Shown here one piece after another: positions 35,063 through 43,682 of a stretch of DNA of 64,000 nucleotides (the first letter of the stretch is position 1; every line of letters begins with the position of its first letter). The notes below the pieces were generated by a model, which was not told the DNA's origin, did not search any database, and saw only the letters and a program-made list of their open reading frames with translations. Origin of the DNA: Kumtagia sp963839725 (GTDB lineage: Bacteria > Pseudomonadota > Alphaproteobacteria > Rhizobiales > Rhizobiaceae); assembly GCA_963839725.1 (NCBI GenBank), contig CAWIWT010000033.1:146799-210798 (forward strand), in the 5' to 3' direction. The position numbers and the translations under genes were made by a program.

Positions 35063-35219
35063 GCATATCCTCCAATCTATTTCAGAATTATTTTTGTAAA
35101 GCTTCCCCTTGACGATCTACTGACTTGGAGTTCCGCCCCACAACACCCGTCAGGGTAGAAATGCTGGCAAAAGAGTACTGGAGGAAACCTGTCGGGTCGG
35201 TAGGAAATTCGGTAAAGCC

Positions 35220-35239
35220 GGGTAGGTCTAAGCCTACCC
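35220..35239. promoter_or_regulatory. Palindromic operator candidate upstream of proX-like gene
   Basis: GGGTAGG-tctaag-CCTACCC is a perfect 7-bp inverted repeat with a 6-base spacer. It lies between the LuxR-type regulator gene and the start of the ProX-like gene. Dyads of this size suit LuxR/NarL-type dimers, so control by the adjacent regulator is plausible but unproven. Confidence 0.4.
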
Positions 35240-35304
35240 TGGCCAGCGCATTCCTCCGCACGTCGGGGCAGACACGGAGGATCGGAATTGTACTGGCTTG
35301 AATA

Positions 35305-36048
35305 TCAGGGAGCCTGACGCTTCGACTCGCTGGAGTATAGCGCCACCGCCATAGCGCGGTTGCGCACGCCGAGCTTCTCGTAGAGATTCTTGAGATGATA
35401 TTTCACTGTGTTCTCGGAAATGCCTGTGCGCGTCGCGATCTGCATGTTCGTCCAGCCATCGGCAAGGACCGCGAGTAATTCACGCTCGCGAGGTGTGAGC
35501 CCGGAAAGCGGGGTGTCGTTTATCTTCGTGAGATCGATGTAAGGGATGCAGATGCGTCCAAGTGCAACAGCAAGCAAGGTTTCGAACAGTATGCTTGGGT
35601 CGTCGAACTGATAGCAAAATCCTTGCACACCAGACCGGACTGCCTGTTTGATGATGGCGATGTCATGGTCTGTGGAGAATATGGTTATGCGCGGGCTGAG
35701 TTGACGGCGGCGTAACTCCGCCAGAACATCGCTGCCACTCATGTCGGACAATTTCCAGGCCAGGACGGCAACGTCGAATGCGGCTGCGGCTGCAGCTTCT
35801 AAAAAGGCCTCGCCGGTCTGGACGCTGCCGATGAGTTGAAAGCGTACGTCTCGCTCGATGAGTCCGCGCAATGCGGCGATGACCAGCGGATTGCGCTCCG
35901 CGATCAGGATCCTGACCTTGGTTTCCGCTGCAACGAAACTTCGCCAACCGTCGTGCGTCACTAGGCATGTCCATCTTGGCCCCACTTGTATAAAAGAGGG
36001 CCTCGGCGCCGGCGTGGCGTGTCTATTAGCGCCGCTCCGTGCAAACAC
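35305..36048 (-). CDS. LuxR/NarL-type regulator with degenerate receiver domain
   Basis: Up to 247 residues. The C-terminal HTH is a clear LuxR type (LTPRERELLAVLADGWTNMQ, ISENTVKYHLKNLYEKLGV). The N-terminal receiver-like fold begins VRILIAERNPLVIAALRGLI, but its key residues are missing. The acidic pair is replaced (AERN), the phospho-acceptor Asp position reads Ala in VAVLAWKLSDMSG, and the conserved Lys is absent near GVQGFCYQ. It probably does not respond to phosphorylation. The N-terminal ~40 residues do not fit; a GTG at 35961 is a better start. It lies upstream of the ProX/BCCT pair, its likely targets. Confidence 0.75.
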   Translation of the reverse strand: MFARSGANRHATPAPRPSFIQVGPRWTCLVTHDGWRSFVAAETKVRILIAERNPLVIAALRGLIERDVRFQLIGSVQTGEAFLEAAAAAAFDVAVLAWKLSDMSGSDVLAELRRRQLSPRITIFSTDHDIAIIKQAVRSGVQGFCYQFDDPSILFETLLAVALGRICIPYIDLTKINDTPLSGLTPRERELLAVLADGWTNMQIATRTGISENTVKYHLKNLYEKLGVRNRAMAVALYSSESKRQAP

Positions 36049-36239
36049 CGCGACTAAACACTTAGACCAGCTTAAACAGCTGAAATTATAAAGGCCGAAA
36101 CCTGTGAACTAAATGGGGCCAGGTCACAGTCGGAGAATACCTGCCTGAGAGAACAGAGAGGCTACTGCCAGGAAGCCAGCAAGTTCACAGATTCCCACTG
36201 GAATCCCGCAGAGCGTGAGGACTCAGAGCGCCCTCACTT

Positions 36240-36480
36240 GTGCCGGAGAATGTTTGCGCGGCGGGACTGGCGGTGGCCGCACTCCACGACCTCAATCTTG
36301 CGGTGATGTTCTGCGACAGGATCGCCATGATGAAGGGCAGGTGCAGCGTCGCGCTAGGACCTCCGGCGGAAATTGTCGACCCCGCCGCATTCTGCAGGTG
36401 TTCGGCGTCGCCGCCAGTGTCGAATATGACAATGACCGCGGCTGTTTCCTGGAATACCGGCGCCTCTCTCGTCGCGTCAA
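36240..36480 (+). pseudogene. Iron/siderophore-type ABC ATPase C-terminal remnant
   Basis: VAALHDLNLAVMFCDRIAMM followed by KGRCSVALGPPAEIV matches the H-loop region of FecE/FhuC-type ATPases. Near 36395 the match continues in another frame (VFGVAASVEYDNDRGC). Walker A and B and the signature motif are missing, so only the last third survives, frameshifted. Confidence 0.6.
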
Positions 36481-36815
36481 CTGGCAAACGCCATGTAGAG
36501 AACCAGTTCCGGGTGGCGTCGCTTTGTTCGTACTCGGCCAGCCTATCCTGCTGCATCATTAGGAGGAGCGACGGCTACACCAAGGAATCCCATATTCGTC
36601 GCCCTTGGCCAAGAGAGCGGAAGCTCGGAGTAGGGGTTTCGTGCCTTTTGACCCTGTGTGCTCCTTTCGGGTAGGAAGTGACCACCCTTATCGGTCGGAT
36701 TTCCTATCCGGCTAGGTGTTGCGGCAAGGTCGCACAAATTTCACAACGACAGCACACCGTTTTGCCGCATGCTCTGAAGAATGTTCAGGGCGGCATCCGA
36801 GAGCGAGGACCTTTT

Positions 36816-38006
36816 ATGGCCGGTTTTACGCACCTCTTCATACCGGGTCCGACCAACATTCCCGAAGCTGTCCGGCAGGCTATGAACGTGCCGATGGAGG
36901 ACATGCGCGCGGCGTCCTTTCCGGAGTTCACGCTGCCCCTTTTTGAGGATATCAAAAGTGTCTTCAAGAATGAGACGGGCCGCGTCTTCATCTATCCCTC
37001 ATCCGGCACCGGCGCCTGGGAATCGGCGATCACCAACGTGCTCAGCCCGGGCGACCGCGTGCTGATGTCGCGCTTCGGCCAGTTCTCGCATCTCTGGGTC
37101 GACATGGCCGAGCGCCTCGGCCTCGACGTCGATGTCATCGACTGCGAATGGGGCACGGGCGTGCCCCTCGACCTCTACGCGGAAAAACTCAAGGCCGACA
37201 AGGCTCATCGCATCAAGGCGATCTTCTGCACGCAGAATGAGACCGCGACAGGCGTCACCAGCGACGTCGCCGGCTGCCGCGCCGTGCTTGACGCGACGAA
37301 CCATCCCGCTCTGCTCTTTGTTGACGGTGTGTCGTCGATAGGATCCATCGACTTCCGCCAGGAGGAATGGGGAGTCGACTGCGCCGTCAGCGGCTCGCAA
37401 AAAGGGTTCATGCTGCCCGCCGGCCTCGGCTTCCTCTCTGTCAGCAACAAGGCGCTTGCCGCTTCCCGATCTGCTACCCATCGGCGATGCTTCTTCTCCT
37501 TCGAGGACATGATCCGCGCCAACGACGCCGGCTATTTTCCCTATACGCCGGCGACCCAGCTTCTGCGCGGCTTGCGCGTCTCGCTGGACCTGATTGCTGA
37601 GGAAGGGCTGGAAAACGTCTTTAAGCGCCATCACCAACTAGCCCAAGGCGTACGCAAGGCGGTCGACGCTTGGGGCCTGAAGCTGTGCGCGAAAGAGCCG
37701 AAATGGCATTCCGATACGGTGAGCGCCATCCTCGTTCCCATAGGCATCGACAGCGGCGATGTCGTTAAGCGCGCCTATCAGAAATACCACACCTCGCTCG
37801 GCGGTGGCCTCAACAAGGTTTTAGGTAAGGTCTTCCGCATCGGCCATCTCGGCTGGCTGAACGAGGTGATGGTCTGTGCTTCGTTGTCGGCCGCGGAAAT
37901 GGCGCTGCTCGACTGCGGCGTCGAGCTGGCGCCGGGTTCGGGTGTCGGCGCTGCGGTCGAGCATTTCCGCCGCGACGGGCAGTCGACTGTCGCGAAGGCC
38001 GCTTGA
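36816..38006 (+). CDS. sgaA: Serine-glyoxylate aminotransferase (class V)
   Basis: A 396-residue PLP enzyme that transfers the amino group of serine to glyoxylate, yielding hydroxypyruvate and glycine. Key parts are HLFIPGPTNIPEAVRQAMN, YPSSGTGAWESAITN, the cofactor Asp in LLFVDGVSSIGS and the PLP lysine in SGSQKGFMLPAGLGF. The ATG at 36816 fits the family N-terminus; the longer frame upstream does not. It leads a cluster with mcl and mtkAB, an arrangement known from the serine cycle. Confidence 0.9.
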   Translation: MAGFTHLFIPGPTNIPEAVRQAMNVPMEDMRAASFPEFTLPLFEDIKSVFKNETGRVFIYPSSGTGAWESAITNVLSPGDRVLMSRFGQFSHLWVDMAERLGLDVDVIDCEWGTGVPLDLYAEKLKADKAHRIKAIFCTQNETATGVTSDVAGCRAVLDATNHPALLFVDGVSSIGSIDFRQEEWGVDCAVSGSQKGFMLPAGLGFLSVSNKALAASRSATHRRCFFSFEDMIRANDAGYFPYTPATQLLRGLRVSLDLIAEEGLENVFKRHHQLAQGVRKAVDAWGLKLCAKEPKWHSDTVSAILVPIGIDSGDVVKRAYQKYHTSLGGGLNKVLGKVFRIGHLGWLNEVMVCASLSAAEMALLDCGVELAPGSGVGAAVEHFRRDGQSTVAKAA

Positions 38007-38008
38007 CC

Positions 38009-38971
38009 ATGAGCCACACAGTCAACCACCTGCGCACACTCAGACTGCAGCGAAGCGAGCTCGCCGTTCCGGGCTCCAATCCCGAAATGATCGACAAGGC
38101 AGCGAGCAGCGCCGCTGATTTCGTCTTCCTTGACGTCGAGGACGCGGTCGCGCCGCCAGACAAGGAGCGCGCGCGGAAAAACATCATCCAGGCGCTCAAC
38201 GACATCGACTGGCGCGCCAAGGGCAAAACCGTGTCTGTGCGCATCAACGGTCTCGACACGCACTACATGTACCGCGATGTCGTCGACCTGATGGAACAGG
38301 CCGGCGACCGACTTGATACGATCCTGGTGCCCAAGGTCGGCGTTCCAGCCGACCTCTACATGGTCGAAGCCATGATCAACCAGATTGAGATGGCCAAGGG
38401 TTTCCAGACCCGTGTGGGCCTTGAGGCGCTGATCGAGACGGCGCTCGGCATGGCCAATGTCGAGGCCATCGCGGCGTTTCCCGGAAGGCTGGAGGCGCTG
38501 CATTTTGGCGTCGCCGACTATGCTGCGAGCTGCAAGGCGCGTACCGTGAACATTGGCGGGCTCAATCCCGACTATCCCGGGGACCAGTGGCACTTCGCCC
38601 TGTCGCGCATGACCGTCGCTTGCCGGGCCTATGGCCTGCGCGCCATCGACGGCCCCTTCGGCGATTTCTCCGATCCGGAGGGCTATCTCGCGGCAGCGCG
38701 CCGTGCTGCTGCCCTGGGTATCGAGGGAAAGTGGGCGATACATCCGTCGCAAATCGCATTGGCCAACGACGTGTTCTCGCCGCCCGAGAAGGAAGTGGCG
38801 CGCGCCCGCCGCATCATCGAGGTCCTGCGCGAAGCCGAGGAACAGGGCAAGGGCGCCGCGGCGCTCGACGGCAAGATGATCGACGCGGCCTCCGAGCGGA
38901 TGGCCAGAAACGTACTCGCGGTGAACGAGTCTATCGTGCGCACCGGACAAGCGCGCGCTGCGGCGGACTAG
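38009..38971 (+). CDS. mcl: L-malyl-CoA/beta-methylmalyl-CoA lyase
   Basis: A 320-residue CitE/HpcH-type lyase that splits malyl-CoA to glyoxylate and acetyl-CoA. It shows LAVPGSNPEMIDKAASSAAD, FVFLDVEDAVAPPDK, VSVRINGLDT, GLEALIETALGMANVEAIAA and KWAIHPSQI. It starts two bases after the sgaA stop, which indicates one operon. Malyl-CoA lyase is expected with malate-CoA ligase, whose genes follow. A TTG at 38003 overlapping the sgaA stop is possible but the ATG at 38009 is simpler. Confidence 0.9.
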   Translation: MSHTVNHLRTLRLQRSELAVPGSNPEMIDKAASSAADFVFLDVEDAVAPPDKERARKNIIQALNDIDWRAKGKTVSVRINGLDTHYMYRDVVDLMEQAGDRLDTILVPKVGVPADLYMVEAMINQIEMAKGFQTRVGLEALIETALGMANVEAIAAFPGRLEALHFGVADYAASCKARTVNIGGLNPDYPGDQWHFALSRMTVACRAYGLRAIDGPFGDFSDPEGYLAAARRAAALGIEGKWAIHPSQIALANDVFSPPEKEVARARRIIEVLREAEEQGKGAAALDGKMIDAASERMARNVLAVNESIVRTGQARAAAD

Positions 38972-38991
38972 ATCGAGGGAAGGTACACAAG

Positions 38992-40177
38992 ATGGACATC
39001 CACGAATATCAGGCGAAGGAACTGCTCGCCCGCCATGGGGTTCATATTCCGCGCGGCGGCCTCGCCTATAGCCCCGAGCAGGCGACCTACCGCGCCCGCG
39101 AGATCGGCGGCAGCAAATGGGTCGTCAAGGCGCAGGTCCATTCCGGTGCGCGTGGCAAGGCCGGTGGCATCCGTCTCTGCACAAGCGACCAGGAAATCTC
39201 GGACGCGGCCGAAGCCATGCTCGGTCGTAAGCTGGTGACCCATCAGACCGGTCCTCGCGGCAAGCTGATATCGCGGCTTTATCTCGAGGAGGCGGTCGAG
39301 ATCGCCCAGGAGCTTTATATCGGCTTCGTGCTCGACCGGAAGGCCGAACGTGTGATGATCGTGGCGTCCTCCGCGGGGGGCATTGAGATCGAGGACATCG
39401 CGGAAAACGTGCCGGATTCGATCATCCGCGCAACTGTCGACCCCGGCACCGGCATGCAGCAGTTTCAGGCCCGCGAGATCGCCTTTGGCCTCGGCCTCGA
39501 ACAGAATCTGGTCAAGAAGGCGACCGAGACGCTGCTTGGCTGCTATCGGGTGTTTCGCGACTACGACGCTTCGATGCTCGAGATCAATCCGCTGGTCGTA
39601 ACCCGCGACGGCAATCTCATCGCGCTCGACGCCAAGATGTCGTTCGACGAGAACGCGCTGTTTCGCCGTCCGGAAATTTCCGAACTGCGCGACAAAAGCC
39701 AGGAAGACCCGCGCGAAACCTTCGCCAGCGACCGCGGCCTGTCCTATGTGGGGCTCGACGGCAATATCGGCTGCATCATCAACGGCGCGGGTCTGGCCAT
39801 GGCAACCATGGACATGATCAAGATCGCCGGCGGCGAACCGGCCAACTTCCTCGACATCGGCGGCGGCGCCTCCCCGGAGCGGGTGGCGAAATCATTCCGC
39901 GCCGTCCTCGGCGACAAGAATGTGGAGACCATCCTCGTCAACATCTTCGCTGGTATCAATCGTTGCGACTGGGTCGCCGAAGGAGTCGTCAAGGCTATTC
40001 GCGAAGTTGGCGTCGACGTTCCCCTGGTGGTGCGGCTCGCCGGCACAAAGGTCGAGGAAGGTCGACGCATCCTCGCCGATTTCGGGCGAAGCGATCATCG
40101 TTGCCGACACGCTGGCCGAAGCGGCGGAAAAGGCAGTGGCGGCGTGGCAGTCGGTGTCGCTGAAAAAAGCAAGCTGA
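38992..40177 (+). pseudogene. mtkA: Malate-CoA ligase subunit beta, one +1 frameshift near the 3' end
   Basis: An ATP-grasp subunit like SucC: MDIHEYQAKELLARHGVHIP, SKWVVKAQVHSGARGKAGGI, MLEINPLVVTRDGNL, CIINGAGLAMATMDMIKIAG and GGGASPERVAKSF. The frame breaks at 40080-40082, where GATTTCGGGC stands for expected GATTCGGGC. The proper ending (GEAIIVADTLAEAAEKAVAA, stop at 40177) lies in the next frame. Removing one T gives a 394-residue protein, the usual MtkA length. As read, translation would run to 40272 with ~60 wrong C-terminal residues, overlapping mtkB. It is either a recent mutation or a sequence error. Confidence 0.85.
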
Positions 40178-40187
40178 GGGACGAACA

Positions 40188-41087
40188 ATGGCAATCCTGC
40201 TCAACCGCAGCACTCGGGTCATCGTCCAGGGGTTCACGGGCAAGATCGGCAGTTTCCATACCGACGAAATGAAGCGCTATGGAACAAAGATCGTCGGCGG
40301 CGTGACGCCCGGAAAGGGCGGGCAGACGCATCTTGGCCTGCCCGTTTTCAACACCGTCAAGGGAGCCGTGCGCGAGACCCGAGCCGAAGCCAGCATCGTC
40401 TTCGTGCCGCCGCCGTTTGCAGCCGACTCGATCATGGAAGCGGCGGATGCCGGGATAAAGCTCTGCATTTGCATCACGGACGGCATTCCCTCGCAGGACA
40501 TGATGCGGGTGAAGCGCTATATGCGCCGCTATCGCTTCGAAGACCGCATGCGGCTGATCGGTCCGAACTGCGCCGGCGCGATAACGCCGGGACAGGCGTT
40601 GGTCGGCATCATGCCTGGCAGCATCTACCTTCCCGGCAGGGTCGGCATCGTCGGCCGCTCGGGCACGCTCGGATACGAGGCCGCCTCCCAAATGAAGGCC
40701 CTGGGGATCGGTGTTTCGACCAGTGTCGGCATCGGCGGCGACCCGATCAACGGTTCGTCCTTTCGCGACATCCTGGCACTCTTCGAGCAGGACGACGACA
40801 CCGACGCTGTCGTCATGATCGGCGAGATCGGCGGACCGCAGGAAGCCGAGGCTGCCGTCTGGGCGCGCGACAATATGCGTAAGCCCCTGATCGCCTATAT
40901 TGCCGGGCTTTCCGCCCCGAAAGGGAGGCGGATGGGCCATGCCGGAGCGATCATCTCAGCTTTCGGCGAGTTGGCTCAAGAAAAGGTCGAGACCCTGAAG
41001 GAAGCCGGCGTTACCATCGTGCCGACGCCATCGGCGTTCGGAACGGTCGTCGAAAACGTGCTGGCAAGCCGGAAAAAGGCGGCCTGA
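40188..41087 (+). CDS. mtkB: Malate-CoA ligase subunit alpha
   Basis: A 299-residue SucD-like subunit. The CoA-binding N-terminus is intact (VIVQGFTGKIGSFHTDEMKR, GGVTPGKGGQTHLGLPVF), and the active-site histidine that is phosphorylated lies in RRMGHAGAIIS. With MtkA it makes malyl-CoA from malate, CoA and ATP, feeding the lyase upstream. It starts ten bases after the true mtkA stop. Confidence 0.93.
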   Translation: MAILLNRSTRVIVQGFTGKIGSFHTDEMKRYGTKIVGGVTPGKGGQTHLGLPVFNTVKGAVRETRAEASIVFVPPPFAADSIMEAADAGIKLCICITDGIPSQDMMRVKRYMRRYRFEDRMRLIGPNCAGAITPGQALVGIMPGSIYLPGRVGIVGRSGTLGYEAASQMKALGIGVSTSVGIGGDPINGSSFRDILALFEQDDDTDAVVMIGEIGGPQEAEAAVWARDNMRKPLIAYIAGLSAPKGRRMGHAGAIISAFGELAQEKVETLKEAGVTIVPTPSAFGTVVENVLASRKKAA

Positions 41088-41147
41088 GGCGCCTGTGGGC
41101 AAGCGCCTATTGGTAGACGCATCCAACCGAGGCATGGGATCGGCACG

Positions 41148-41455
41148 ATGAACCCACGCGTCATGGTCACCAGGCGTTGGCCTTGCACCGTGGAGAAAAT
41201 CCTCGCCGAGCGGTTCGATGTCGCGCTAAACGCCGACGACCGCCCGCTCGATGCTGCCGAGATGATGGCTGCATTGCAAGACTTCGATGCGGTGCTACCG
41301 ACCGTCAGCGACCGGTTGCCCGCAATCACATAGACTTGGACGCGGCGCACAGGCACGGCATCACGGTGACCAATCGCCCGGCGTGCTGACCGACTGCTCG
41401 GCTGACCTCGCAATTACCCTGATGCTCGCAGTCGCCCGAGATTGGGGCGCGGGTA
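41148..41455 (+). pseudogene. Glyoxylate/hydroxypyruvate reductase remnant (2-hydroxyacid dehydrogenase)
   Basis: The first 61 residues (NPRVMVTRRWPCTVEKILAE, DAVLPTVSDRLPA) match the N-terminus of D-isomer-specific 2-hydroxyacid dehydrogenases. After a deletion and frame changes the match resumes as IDLDAAHRHGITVTNRPA and LTDCSADLAITLMLAVARD, then stops at a junction near 41455. The NAD-binding and catalytic parts are gone. A reductase of this kind is the next serine-cycle step after sgaA, so the cluster has lost it here. Confidence 0.75.
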
Positions 41456-41559
41456 TATCATTTTTAAATGACCGCTCCAGCTTCGACTTTAGCTGGCGTG
41501 TCCTTGACTCCGTACATCCTGTGCACGAAGATTTCGAAAGTTCTACTGGGAGGTTTAAC

Positions 41560-42312
41560 TTGTCTTTTCTGCGCCACAATTTAGAGTACTTCCTCGGCCT
41601 ACCTATGGCACGGAAGCTTTCTTACAATCTGGCCCGACTAGGCTTGCACGGATTAGGGGTGGGCCTCCCTGGAACGCCCGAACAAAGTGGTGAGCTCCAC
41701 TTCCTCCAGAAACTAATGAAGGCAATGCCGATCAATAGCGCTGTCGACGTAGGCGGCAACGTAGGCCACTACACTCAGATGCTTTTGGATCTTCATGTGC
41801 AGCGCGTGACGACCTTTGAACCCGTACCCGCATCATTTGAGAGGCTTCGGGCTGCGTTCGAAGACGATGAGAGAGTAGAGCTTCATCCCGTGGCGGTTGG
41901 GGAATTTGTCGGCCAAATAAAGCTTAATGTGCCTTCCGGTGATGAAACATCCGCTCTTGCCTCTCGCGGTGACGGGGCGAGCGAATTTACTGATGTTGCA
42001 CTCATCCCAATCGAAGTGCCGATGATCACGCTGGATTCGGTTTTCAATGACGAGCAAGCCCTCCCTGACTTTCTGAAGATCGATGTGGAGGGCTTCGAGC
42101 AGGAGGTTCTTGCTGGCGGCAGGAGATTGATCCAGTCAGGTTCTCTCAAGGCAATTCAGATCGAATTTTCCTATCATCACATCCTACGTGGCACCACTCT
42201 GAAGACCTTCGAAACCCTGCTTCCGAACTATAGGCTATTTCGTGTAGCGAGCCGCTCAATCAGACCTCTCGAGTTCCGACCACTACCTAGGGACGATTTA
42301 CGGTTACAGTAA
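41560..42312 (+). CDS. FkbM-family methyltransferase
   Basis: A 250-residue SAM-dependent methyltransferase. Motif I is SAVDVGGNVGHYTQMLLDLH, followed by TFEPVPASFERLRAAFE and the typical DFLKIDVEGFEQEVLAGG. I chose a TTG start at 41560 because it is preceded by GGGAGG at six bases and the open frame further upstream is the dehydrogenase relic and unrelated sequence. FkbM enzymes methylate sugar hydroxyls in glycans, among other targets; the acceptor is unknown. Its AT-richer, less biased codon use than the neighbours suggests acquisition. Confidence 0.75.
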   Translation: MSFLRHNLEYFLGLPMARKLSYNLARLGLHGLGVGLPGTPEQSGELHFLQKLMKAMPINSAVDVGGNVGHYTQMLLDLHVQRVTTFEPVPASFERLRAAFEDDERVELHPVAVGEFVGQIKLNVPSGDETSALASRGDGASEFTDVALIPIEVPMITLDSVFNDEQALPDFLKIDVEGFEQEVLAGGRRLIQSGSLKAIQIEFSYHHILRGTTLKTFETLLPNYRLFRVASRSIRPLEFRPLPRDDLRLQ

Positions 42313-42391
42313 TTTTGTAGCTTTGAGGCCGGATGTCGTGAAGACGCTCTCGCACCTGATTTAATCGCTATTCTACAGAGGTTGGTGCAGA

Positions 42392-42745
42392 TCAGAGCAG
42401 CGGGGAAACGACCGGAAGCGCGTTGTCCGCAAGAAGCTGGTGTCCGAGATTACCCAGATGCACGGCATCAGCGAAGTAAGTCGATGACCACGCGGCGAGT
42501 TCATGGTCCAGCCTTACGACGCTGATGCCCTCCTCAGCGGCATTCGAGACATCTGCCGAGCCAACACATTTGTGGAGGAATTGCCCCAGCGAGCGCCACA
42601 TAACTGTTGCCTAGCTCGCTCAACCGCTTGGTCGGAGCCACCTTGATATCGGGGAAAGCGCTGTAGTTCGCGAGGCCGGCTTTTGAGACGAGGCGGGACG
42701 GTTCGGTTTCGGAGGAACGTGGAGCGGCCTCGTCCGGCCGTCAAC
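42392..42745 (-). pseudogene. SGNH/GDSL-type hydrolase C-terminal remnant
   Basis: On the minus strand AGLANYSAFPDIKVAPTKRL is followed, after frame changes, by GISVVRLDHELAAWSSTYFA and DAVHLGNLGHQLLADNALP. The DxVHL pattern is the Asp-His block of SGNH hydrolases. The GDS and Gly/Asn blocks are missing. Confidence 0.45.
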
Positions 42746-42836
42746 CTTTTGAGCGAACTGCATATTTGCCCTTCGCATCTGCACCAATTTGTGCAAAACG
42801 CTGCCCGGGGTCGGTGACGTGAGGGAAGGAGGCGCC

Positions 42837-43682
42837 GTGAGCGCGACTGGTGAAGTGAAGGCCGTCACGCCGCCGGATGTCGTGTTGCGCAAAGGTCAGA
42901 TCCCGCTGGTTTGCCTAACTGCCTACACCACGCCAATGGCGAGGCTGGTCGACGCGCACTGCGATATCGTGCTTGTTGGCGATAGCGTCGGCATGGTGCT
43001 TCACGGCCTGCCCTCCACCCTCGGCGTCACGCTCGAGATGATGATCATGCATGGACAGGCGGTCCGACGCGGCGTCGAGCGTGCGCTGATGGTTGTGGAC
43101 ATGCCGTTCGGGTCGTATGAGGAAGGGCCGAAGCAGGCCTTTCGCAGCGCTGCCCGGCTGATGGCGGAGACCGGCTGCGGCGCCGTCAAGATCGAAGGCG
43201 GCGAGGGCATGGCCGCAACGATCCAATTCCTTGCCGCCCGCGGCATCCCGGTCATGGCGCATGTCGGCCTGACCCCGCAGGCGATCAACACCCTTGGCGG
43301 CTACAAGGTGCAGGGGCGTGGCGATGACGCCGAGCGGATCATGCGCGACGCCGCCGCGGTTACCGAAGCCGGTGCCTTCGCCATCGTCCTCGAAAAGGTG
43401 CCGGAGGCACTCGCCCGCCGGATCACCGGGAGCGTCGCCGTCCCTACAATCGGCATCGGCGCTTCGTCCGCCTGTGACGGCCAGATTCTCGTAGTCGACG
43501 ACATGCTGGGGATGTTCACGTCGTTCCAGCCGAAATTTGTCAAGCGCTATGCGGAGCTTGGTGAGCGAGCCGAAGCGGCGATCGCGGACTACGCGCGCGA
43601 CGTGCGCGAGCGACGCTTTCCGGGCATTGAGCATGTCTTCGGTGATGCGGCCAAAAGCATCAAGGGTGGAGAAGCCGCATGA
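42837..43682 (+). CDS. panB: 3-methyl-2-oxobutanoate hydroxymethyltransferase
   Basis: A 281-residue enzyme of pantothenate synthesis that makes ketopantoate. Mg-binding and substrate residues are in VLVGDSVGMVLHG, VVDMPFGSYEEGP and GAVKIEGGEGM; AHVGLTPQAINTLGGYKVQG is characteristic. It starts with GTG (42837) preceded by AAGGAGG. Its stop overlaps the panC ATG by four bases. Confidence 0.93.
   Translation: MSATGEVKAVTPPDVVLRKGQIPLVCLTAYTTPMARLVDAHCDIVLVGDSVGMVLHGLPSTLGVTLEMMIMHGQAVRRGVERALMVVDMPFGSYEEGPKQAFRSAARLMAETGCGAVKIEGGEGMAATIQFLAARGIPVMAHVGLTPQAINTLGGYKVQGRGDDAERIMRDAAAVTEAGAFAIVLEKVPEALARRITGSVAVPTIGIGASSACDGQILVVDDMLGMFTSFQPKFVKRYAELGERAEAAIADYARDVRERRFPGIEHVFGDAAKSIKGGEAA

Noticed and set aside
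36185..36559. 124-codon leftward frame before sgaA
   Set aside because: The opposite strand has a recognisable ABC ATPase remnant; this frame shows no family.
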